From: Agrobacterium fabrum
Lineage (GTDB): Bacteria > Pseudomonadota > Alphaproteobacteria > Rhizobiales > Rhizobiaceae
Reading direction: 5' to 3'
NCBI GenBank assembly: GCA_003241215.1
Contig: QFOL01000234.1
Location: 1-6,156, forward strand
Length of the DNA: 6,156 nucleotides
Of this stretch, positions 1-4,976 are shown one piece after another. Both the position numbers and the translations under genes were made by a program. Under the pieces are notes generated by a model. The model worked only from the letters and a program-made list of their open reading frames with translations, had not been told where the DNA came from and did no database searches. Within the stretch, counting starts at the first letter, position 1. Each line of letters opens with the position of its first letter.

Positions 1-788
1 CGCATGCCGGCCGTATCGAACATCTTGATGGTGCGGCCGCGCCAGTCCCATTCGACCGAAATACTGTCGCGGGTAATGCCGGCTTCCGGGCCGGTGAGCA
101 GCCGGTCTTCGCCGAGGAAACGGTTGATGAGCGTGGACTTGCCCGCATTCGGCCGGCCGATAATGGCGACGCGCAACGGCTTGGTCTCATCGTAAACCGG
201 CTCTTCGTCTTCTTCGTCCTCGCTGCCCGGCTCGCTGCGCGGCAGAACGATATCCGTCTCCGCCTCATCCACCTCAGGCGGGAAAGCGACATCTTCGCCG
301 ATTGCCTCGACAATGGCGTCGCGCAGGTCGATCATGCCCTGACCGTGTTCGGCCGAGATCGGGCACGGATCGCCGAGGCCGAGCGTGAAGGCGTCGTAGA
401 AACCGGCGTCCGAGCCGCGCGCCTCGGACTTGTTGGCCACCAGCACCACCGGCTTGCCGCGGCGGCGCAGCATCTCGGCCAGCGTCTCGTCGGCCGGCGT
501 CAGGCCCGCCTTGGCGTCCACGACAAACAGCGTCACGTCGGCATCGTCAATCGCCGCTTCGGTCTGCGCCCACATGCGGCCCTGAAGCGTTTCCGGTCCG
601 GACTGCTCCAGACCGGCGGTATCGATGATGGTGAAACGCAGGTCGACCAGCTTCGCCTCGCCGGGGCGGCGGTCACGGGTCACGCCGGGCGTGTCATCCA
701 CCAAGGCCAGCTTCTTTCCGACCAGACGGTTGAAAAGCGTGGACTTGCCGACATTGGGGCGCCCGACTATGGCGACGGTGAAGCTCAT
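1..788 (-). CDS. der: Ribosome-biogenesis GTPase Der (EngA), N-terminal part, cut by the left window edge
   Basis: Der is a tandem-domain GTPase that binds the 50S subunit and is needed for its late maturation; it acts in the cytoplasm. The 262 residues visible carry a first G domain with P-loop GRPNVGKS (9-16), switch I around PGVTRD (34-39), DTAG (56-59), NKSE (119-122) and SAE (145-147). A linker rich in Asp and Glu follows (about 167-201). The second G domain has P-loop GRPNAGKS (211-218), GITRD (237-241) and DTAG (258-261). The rest of G domain 2 and the KH-like C-terminal domain lie beyond position 1; the family is usually about 440-480 residues. The ATG at 788 gives the family-typical start a few residues before the first beta strand, with an AGGA just upstream. 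The NKxD motif of G domain 1 reads NKSE, with Glu replacing Asp. The upstream neighbour on the same strand is a YfgM-like gene, as in many Proteobacteria. Confidence 0.97.
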   Translation of the reverse strand, partial: MSFTVAIVGRPNVGKSTLFNRLVGKKLALVDDTPGVTRDRRPGEAKLVDLRFTIIDTAGLEQSGPETLQGRMWAQTEAAIDDADVTLFVVDAKAGLTPADETLAEMLRRRGKPVVLVANKSEARGSDAGFYDAFTLGLGDPCPISAEHGQGMIDLRDAIVEAIGEDVAFPPEVDEAETDIVLPRSEPGSEDEEDEEPVYDETKPLRVAIIGRPNAGKSTLINRFLGEDRLLTGPEAGITRDSISVEWDWRGRTIKMFDTAGM

Positions 789-801
789 TGATCCTGGTTC
801 C

Positions 802-875
802 CTAGAGCAAGTCTGCCCAAAACGTTACCTGTTTTGGGCAAAAGACATGCGTAAAATAAAGAGTTGGATCGCTTT
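802..875. repeat. Probable rhizobial intergenic palindromic repeat element with a perfect hairpin
   Basis: Between the TPR gene and der lies a perfect inverted repeat. Arms TGCCCAAAAC (814-823) and GTTTTGGGCA (831-840) flank the 7-base loop GTTACCT. It sits inside a longer stretch beginning CTAGAGCA (802) and continuing through GCGTAAAATAAAGAGTTGGA (850-869). From memory this closely resembles a family of short intergenic repeats common in Rhizobiaceae, with a CTAGAGCA-like end and a CGTAAAAACAAAGAGTTAGAGCG-like block; I cannot confirm the family name or copy number. The hairpin is followed by only a short A/T run on the plus strand and none on the minus strand, so it is not a clean intrinsic terminator for the minus-strand genes. 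In the transcript it would lie in the TPR-der spacer, where it could stabilise or process the message. Element boundaries are approximate. Confidence 0.5.
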
Positions 876-880
876 GGCAA
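853..880 (-). promoter_or_regulatory. Weak candidate sigma-70 promoter for der
   Basis: On the minus strand TTGCCA (875-880) is followed after 16 bases by TATTTT (853-858). That is five of six and four of six matches to the general -35 and -10 consensus. It would start transcription about 60 bases before the der ATG, through the hairpin. Part of it falls inside the putative repeat element, so the match may be fortuitous. der may instead be read through from the TPR gene. Confidence 0.2.
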
Positions 881-921
881 TGCGAAGAAATGCCGGGGCG
901 ATCCTGCGTGGCAAAGCGGCC

Positions 922-1593
922 TTAAGCAGCCTTGCCCGAAGCGGTGATATTGTCGAGCATGATCTGCGCGCGGTTCGTCACGTTGCGCGGCGCCTGCGCG
1001 TCGCTGACGATCTGCTCGAACCATTGTTTGGCCTTGGCGAAATCGCCGGCCTTGTAGGCGGCGAGGCCCAGGGCCTCACGGGCGGAAGCGCGCATGGTCT
1101 GGCCTTCGGCGCTGAGCGGCTCGGCCAGCGCCACGACCTGGTCATAGGTGCCGTTATCGACCAGCAGCCAGGCCGCGCGCACCCTGGCGGTATCGCGGAA
1201 GACCTGCGGCGCGGAGGTGTCGTTGCCGATGGCGGTGAAGGCGGCGATGGCGCCTGCCGCATCGCCCTTCTGCGCAAGCAGCGTGGCGGAGCGGAACTTC
1301 GCCAGAACAGGGTAATTGCCGTGACCGGAGGTTTCGAGATCGGCAAAGGCCTTCAGCGCCTCATCCGTCTTGTTTTCGGAAGCGAGCTTCAGCGCTGCAA
1401 GGAACTGGTCGCCGGAATTGGACGCGCGGCTGGTGTTCCAGTATTCATAGATGCCGGCGCCGGCAGCGCCAAGAACCACGAGAACGGCGGCGCCCGCGAC
1501 CACGATACCGTACCGGCCCCAGAAGCGCGACAGCTGTTCGGAACGGATCTGCTCGTTCACTTCGCGGATAAAGGTATCATTTTCGTTTGCCAT
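922..1593 (-). CDS. Membrane-anchored YfgM-like tetratricopeptide repeat protein
   Basis: This 223-residue protein has a short charged N-terminus (1-27) and one hydrophobic segment (about 28-49, GIVVAGAAVLVVLGAAGAGI). A soluble, Ala-rich helical region of TPR type follows (about 60-215), with pairs such as DEALKAFADL (77-86) and KAGDFAKAKQWFEQI (181-195). This is the architecture of YfgM, an inner-membrane ancillary factor of the SecYEG translocon that hands substrates to periplasmic chaperones. By analogy the TPR part should be periplasmic. The ATG at 1593 is chosen over an in-frame ATG at 1695. It has a GGAG six bases upstream, and the 34-residue extension is not TPR-like and would sit in the spacer. 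der follows on the same strand, 133 bases on; in E. coli bamB lies between the two. The family assignment is firm, but an equivalent role in this organism is inference. Confidence 0.88.
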   Translation of the reverse strand: MANENDTFIREVNEQIRSEQLSRFWGRYGIVVAGAAVLVVLGAAGAGIYEYWNTSRASNSGDQFLAALKLASENKTDEALKAFADLETSGHGNYPVLAKFRSATLLAQKGDAAGAIAAFTAIGNDTSAPQVFRDTARVRAAWLLVDNGTYDQVVALAEPLSAEGQTMRASAREALGLAAYKAGDFAKAKQWFEQIVSDAQAPRNVTNRAQIMLDNITASGKAA

Positions 1594-1599
1594 CAAATT

Positions 1600-1603
1600 C
1601 TCC
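1600..1603 (-). promoter_or_regulatory. Shine-Dalgarno site of the TPR gene (decides the start)
   Basis: GGAG on the minus strand with a six-base spacer to the ATG at 1591-1593. It supports this start over the longer in-frame reading from 1695, which has no comparable site. Confidence 0.65.
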
Positions 1604-1678
1604 GTTACCCGCGCGGAGATCGTTTCCGATCCATCCATCCGCGGACATACCAAGCCGCTTACCCGGGTCAGCAAAAGC

Positions 1679-1705
1679 AAGGCCAGCCGGGTCATGGTCG
1701 GCCTT
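1679..1705 (-). terminator. Possible weak terminator after the NnrU-family gene
   Basis: Read on the minus strand, AAGGCC (1705-1700) pairs with GGCCTT (1684-1679). The stem continues through a wobble and a mismatch to a further CC/GG, closing about seven loop bases, and is followed by the T-rich stretch TTGCTTTTG. It lies about 45 bases after the stop of the NnrU gene and 85 bases before the TPR start. The stem is imperfect and the T-run is interrupted, so termination would be partial at best. Confidence 0.25.
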
Positions 1706-1748
1706 CTAGCCTATTTTGCCTGATATGTAAGGGGGAAACGTTGATTTC

Positions 1749-2333
1749 CTACATGGCGATGGGCTGAACGCCGATCAACCATTCGTGCAGTTTCAGGATG
1801 AAAGCACCCCACAGGACGATGCCGCCGACAATGGCCACCAGATCGTAGCGGCTGGAAACGAAGTCGCGGACCACTTTTTCGCCCGCGCGTTCCCGGCGCT
1901 TCAGCGAAATCCGCATCACCACGCCCCAGGCAAGGAACGATGCGAAGAGAAGGATCGAAGACGTCTCGGCATTGGCAAGGAGATGCGCAAGCGCCCAGAT
2001 CTTGACCGAGAGGATGAGCGGATGTTTCGTCTTCACTGCGATGTGGCCAGCCGGGATGAGGCTGGCGATAAGACAGATCATCGCCGGCAGCATCAGGGTC
2101 ACGGCGATGTGGCTCATCCAGACCGGCGGATACCACAGCATTCCGGTTTCCTGCCGCGCTTCGCCGAAGGCGTAGATGACGAGGCCGAGCGTGACGAGGC
2201 TGACGAGCGAATAGACGCCCTTGAAAGGGCCTTCGCCCATCGTCGCGATCATCCGCGCGCGAAATTGCGGTGCGACCACCTTCAAAAGATGCGTCAGCAG
2301 GAACAAGGCAAGACAGAGTGCGAGAAAAAGCAT
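1749..2333 (-). CDS. NnrU-family integral membrane protein
   Basis: This 194-residue, very hydrophobic protein has about six membrane segments (roughly 1-18, 38-57, 74-96, 108-121, 126-143, 164-184). The family signature is clear: VWMSHIAVTLMLPAM (71-85), KHPLILSVKIWALAHLLANA (103-122), and a late RYDLVAIVGG segment (162-171). NnrU proteins are named from denitrifying alphaproteobacteria, where nnrU is linked to nitrite and nitric oxide reduction. Plant zeta-carotene isomerase Z-ISO is a heme-binding relative. His at 15, 75, 104, 117 and 183 are candidate ligands; this is inference. No denitrification gene (nir, nor, nnrR, nos) is visible nearby, so the role here is open and the symbol is withheld. 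The ATG at 2333 starts exactly at the first hydrophobic segment, with a GGGGGA nine bases upstream. An in-frame ATG at 2372 would add 13 non-hydrophobic residues. The gene is divergent from the deacetylase. Confidence 0.9.
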   Translation of the reverse strand: MLFLALCLALFLLTHLLKVVAPQFRARMIATMGEGPFKGVYSLVSLVTLGLVIYAFGEARQETGMLWYPPVWMSHIAVTLMLPAMICLIASLIPAGHIAVKTKHPLILSVKIWALAHLLANAETSSILLFASFLAWGVVMRISLKRRERAGEKVVRDFVSSRYDLVAIVGGIVLWGAFILKLHEWLIGVQPIAM

Positions 2334-2482
2334 GGAACACGGTCCCCCGGTGGAACGAAGCGGCCCTATCACCGCAGTTGAGAACAGGAATTAGGCTGAA
2401 AGTCATGAAAATGCCAGACTATTCAAAGCTTCGCCTTATTCCACCCGCAAAAGGCCACCGTGTTTCATATGACGGATAACTG
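2334..2482. promoter_or_regulatory. Divergent intergenic region with a paired inverted motif
   Basis: These 149 bases separate the NnrU start from the deacetylase start and must hold both promoters. Both are required here, because the genes diverge and have no upstream neighbour on their own strand. The middle (about 2385-2450) is more A/T-rich than the flanking genes. ACCGTGTTTCAT (2457-2468, plus strand) and ACCGTGTTCCAT (2343-2332, minus strand) match at 11 of 12 positions. Each lies immediately before the start codon of its gene, in the same orientation relative to that gene. I see no convincing -35/-10 pair on either strand. Confidence 0.45.
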
Positions 2483-3466
2483 ATGTTTCGCTCACTTGCC
2501 GCTTTTTCCCTGTCGTTTCTCACCGCCCTTCCCGCTTTTGCCGAAGAGGCGCAGAAACCGAAGCAGCTCGTCATCGTGTCCTTCGACGGCGCGGGCGACA
2601 ATACGCTGTGGGACAGAAGCCGTGCGACGGCCAAGGAAGTCGGCGCGCATTTCACCTATTTCCTTGCCTGCACGCTGGTGATGGACCGGAAGACCAGCGC
2701 CAAGACCTATCAGGGACCCGGCCAGAAGGCGGGCCGCTCCAATATCGGCTTCGGCCAGTCACCTGAAGAGGTGGAAACCCGGCTCCGCAACATCTGGACG
2801 GCCTATCGCGAAGGCCACGAGATCGGCAGCCACACCTGCGGCCATTTCGATGGCGGGCAATGGACGGCCGAACAATGGGACGGCGAATTCACCACCTTCA
2901 CCAGCACGCTGGAAAACGCCTGGCAGATGATCGGCAAGAAGGGCGAGGAACCCGAAGGCTGGCGCGACATGGTGAAGAACATCGACGGCTTCCGCGCACC
3001 CTATCTTTCGCAGGGACCGGCGCTGACCGCCGCGCAGAAAAAGCACGGCTTCATCTACGACGCCACCAGCGTCACCAAGGGGCCGGAATGGCCGGTGGAA
3101 CGCGACGGCATCGCGCATTTCGGCCTGCCGCTCATACCCGAAGGTCCGGGCAACCGGCCGATCATCGCCATGGACTACAATCTCTTCATCCGCCACTCCA
3201 TCGGCGTCGAGACGCCGGAGCGTTCCAGGGAATTCGAGGACCGCGCCTATACGGCCTTCCGCAACGCATTCGACAGGCAATATAATGGCGAGCGCATTCC
3301 GCTGCAGATGGGCTTCCACTTCGTGAAGATGAATGGCGGCGCCTATTGGAACGCCTATGAGCGACTGCTGCGCGAAGTCTGCGGCAGGCAGGATGTCGCC
3401 TGTGTGAGTTATGCCGAGGCGATGCCGATGATCGAGGCGCGGAAGAAGCAGAAGACCGAGGGCTGA
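2483..3466 (+). CDS. Secreted polysaccharide deacetylase-like protein (CE4/NodB-like fold)
   Basis: This 327-residue protein has a clear Sec signal peptide (1-20), hydrophobic and ending ALPAFA before EEA, so it is probably periplasmic. Carbohydrate esterase family 4 motifs follow in order. The motif 1 region is SFDGAGDN (33-40), the metal-site H-T-C-G-H is at 117-121 within HEIGSHTCGHFDG, RAPY is at 171-174, and a late GFHF (277-280) could supply the C-terminal catalytic His. CE4 enzymes remove N- or O-acetyl groups from glycans such as peptidoglycan or exopolysaccharide. Canonical motif 1 is TFDDG; here the second Asp, a metal ligand, is replaced by Gly36. Asp39 could substitute or activity may be altered. 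The substrate cannot be told from sequence. The start is the ATG at 2483, preceded by a weak GGA and by a short frame ending TAA at 2477-2479. A strong terminator follows. A longer than usual insert lies between motifs 1 and 2 (about 41-110). Confidence 0.88.
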   Translation: MFRSLAAFSLSFLTALPAFAEEAQKPKQLVIVSFDGAGDNTLWDRSRATAKEVGAHFTYFLACTLVMDRKTSAKTYQGPGQKAGRSNIGFGQSPEEVETRLRNIWTAYREGHEIGSHTCGHFDGGQWTAEQWDGEFTTFTSTLENAWQMIGKKGEEPEGWRDMVKNIDGFRAPYLSQGPALTAAQKKHGFIYDATSVTKGPEWPVERDGIAHFGLPLIPEGPGNRPIIAMDYNLFIRHSIGVETPERSREFEDRAYTAFRNAFDRQYNGERIPLQMGFHFVKMNGGAYWNAYERLLREVCGRQDVACVSYAEAMPMIEARKKQKTEG

Positions 3467-3484
3467 AGCCCTTCAAAACAGGTG

Positions 3485-3510
3485 AAAAGGCGGCCGAACG
3501 GCCGCCTTTT
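3485..3510. terminator. Bidirectional intrinsic terminator between convergent genes
   Basis: A perfect 11-bp stem, AAAAGGCGGCC (3485-3495) with GGCCGCCTTTT (3500-3510), closes a GAAC loop. The arms end in T-runs on both strands, with further T residues downstream on the plus strand. It begins 19 bases after the deacetylase stop and lies just beyond the bacA stop, so it can terminate both transcripts and insulate the convergent pair. Confidence 0.9.
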
Positions 3511-3515
3511 CTGTT

Positions 3516-4793
3516 TTACGGACGGTTGGCCTCCATCGGGCCGCCAGCCGCCTCGCGCTGCAGATAACGCTCGTCGATATCAGGCAGCGGCTGATCGTCA
3601 ATCGCCGATTCGAAAGCAACCAGACGTTTGCGGATCGAAAGGAGCTCGATGATCGTCGACCAGGAGCTCACCAGATACTGGAAGCTGTCGCTGACCTGAC
3701 CGAAGGCGGTGGCGATCTGCTGCCAGATACCCATGGTGATCTTGGCCGCCACGATGGTGGGGATCAGCATGAAGGTCAGGATAAGGGCGTCGAGCTGACC
3801 GAAGGTGTAGCGGGCAACGTTGAAATAGAGATAGTGGAAATACATGCGGAAATAGTTCTTGCGCACATTTGCGAAGAGTTCCCGCATGGTCGGCGGCTGG
3901 GCGCGGTCTGCATGGTCCTCGCCATAGACCAGTTCCTTGCGGAAGGCCGCCTCGACACGCTGGTTGCGGAATTGCAGTCCCGGCAGCTTCATACCGACAA
4001 CGGCCAGCAGCACCGTGCCGAAAACAGACCACAACAGAGCAAGCCAGAAAAGCGAATGCGGGATGGCGCCAAGGAAGGGCAGTTCCGTGACGTGCGCCGA
4101 CATCTGAAACAGAAGCGGCAGAAACACCACCAGCGTCATCACCGAATTGATGAGGACCACACCCAGGCCCTCGACGATGGATGCAAATCGCATCGTATCT
4201 TCCTGCACACGCTGCGAAGCGCCTTCGATATGACGCAGCTTCTCCCACTTCGACAGATAGAAATCATTCATGGCGGTACGCCAGCGGAACACGTAGTGGC
4301 TGGTGAAAAAGGCGGTGATGACGTTCATCGCCACGCCAACCATGCCGATTTCGAAAAACCGCAACTGAAGCGAATAGAACTGCCCTGCCGTAATGCCGGG
4401 CTGGCTTTCAAGCGCACGCTGGAAGAGGTCGAAGAACGGACCACGCCAGTTATTGATCGCAACCGAGACCTGCACGGCAAAATAGGCGATGAAGATGATG
4501 AAGGCCGAGCCCCAGATGGACCAGTTCGTCCAGGGGTGGTCCTTGGCGATCAATTGCCAGGTGACACCAAAAATCCCGACGAAGATCGTGAAATAGAGAT
4601 AGAACCAGACATTATCCCGCGAGAAAAAATACGCGATGCCGAGGGGAGCGCTTTCTCCGGGGGCCAGAGGCGGCATTCCGAGGGCAGCGCCCAGTTGCGG
4701 ACCGATACTGTACCACACCAGAATACACACGACTGTCCACAAGGCGGCGGAGGTGAAGAACAATTTCGGTTTGGGAAAGAAGGAATGAAACAA
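3516..4793 (-). CDS. bacA: SbmA/BacA-family peptide transporter
   Basis: SbmA/BacA is a proton-driven inner-membrane importer of antimicrobial peptides and peptide-like drugs. In rhizobia it is needed for survival among legume NCR peptides and affects very-long-chain fatty acid modification of lipid A. This 425-residue protein has the family start FHSFFPKPKLFF, the block SHYVFRWRTAMN (165-176), then RHIEGASQRVQEDTMRFAS (187-205), LPGLQFRNQRVEAAFRKELV (270-289) and RKNYFRMYFHYLYFN (311-325). All match E. coli SbmA closely from memory. Glu208 aligns with SbmA E203, a residue of its proposed proton path. Several hydrophobic segments cover the first 390 residues. There is no nucleotide-binding domain, so it is not the ABC-type BclA relative. 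The start is TTG: an in-frame TGA lies four codons upstream and the next in-frame ATG is codon 40, inside the conserved region. The ribosome site is weak (GAG about 8 bases upstream). The gene converges with the deacetylase across a shared terminator. Whether a bacteroid function applies depends on the host organism. Confidence 0.96.
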   Translation of the reverse strand: MFHSFFPKPKLFFTSAALWTVVCILVWYSIGPQLGAALGMPPLAPGESAPLGIAYFFSRDNVWFYLYFTIFVGIFGVTWQLIAKDHPWTNWSIWGSAFIIFIAYFAVQVSVAINNWRGPFFDLFQRALESQPGITAGQFYSLQLRFFEIGMVGVAMNVITAFFTSHYVFRWRTAMNDFYLSKWEKLRHIEGASQRVQEDTMRFASIVEGLGVVLINSVMTLVVFLPLLFQMSAHVTELPFLGAIPHSLFWLALLWSVFGTVLLAVVGMKLPGLQFRNQRVEAAFRKELVYGEDHADRAQPPTMRELFANVRKNYFRMYFHYLYFNVARYTFGQLDALILTFMLIPTIVAAKITMGIWQQIATAFGQVSDSFQYLVSSWSTIIELLSIRKRLVAFESAIDDQPLPDIDERYLQREAAGGPMEANRP

Positions 4794-4976
4794 GTTTCGA
4801 ACTCACGCGCGTTTGAAATCAGCCATTATTGGCGAAGCACTGGATGGCCCGAACCTAGGGCAGAAATTTGTGCACAGCAACGACGAAGCGCTGACCTTAA
4901 CAAGATGTAAGGCGCAGGTGGCCGGCGATGCCCAACGGAAACACCAGATCAAAGACAGGAAAAGACGGCCAGCGGT
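4794..4976 (-). promoter_or_regulatory. Leader and promoter region of bacA
   Basis: This 183-base gap separates the MFS stop from the bacA start, both on the minus strand. The distance suggests bacA has its own promoter. The best candidate is TTGCTG (4875-4880) with TAGGTT (4852-4857), spaced 17 bases, giving a leader of about 50 bases; the -10 match is poor. At the MFS stop a bulged hairpin (4971-4990, AGCGG/CCGCT) is followed by CTTTTCC on the minus strand and might terminate weakly. No ORF, RNA gene or repeat was recognised here. Confidence 0.3.

Noticed and set aside
1616..1642. ATCC tandem repeat and a GATCG/CGATC mini-palindrome before the TPR gene
   Set aside because: Three copies of a 4-base unit and a 5-bp stem are too little to support a regulatory site or a phase-variable tract.
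1594..1695. 34-residue N-terminal extension of the TPR protein from an ATG at 1695
   Set aside because: It starts inside the spacer, has no good ribosome site, resembles no YfgM N-terminus, and the ATG at 1593 has a well-placed GGAG.
625..1767. Long plus-strand frame of 380 codons opposite der and the TPR gene
   Set aside because: It lies antisense to two recognisable genes and across their spacer, its residues are Arg/Gly/Ala-rich without family features, and high GC opens such frames by chance.
1785..2381. Plus-strand frame of 198 codons opposite the NnrU gene
   Set aside because: It is a charged antisense shadow of a membrane protein gene, with no start signal or family resemblance.
3834..4910. 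Long plus-strand frame of 358 codons opposite bacA
   Set aside because: It is fully antisense to a strongly conserved transporter; the His/Arg/Glu-rich translation is the mirror of a hydrophobic coding frame, not a protein family I recognise.
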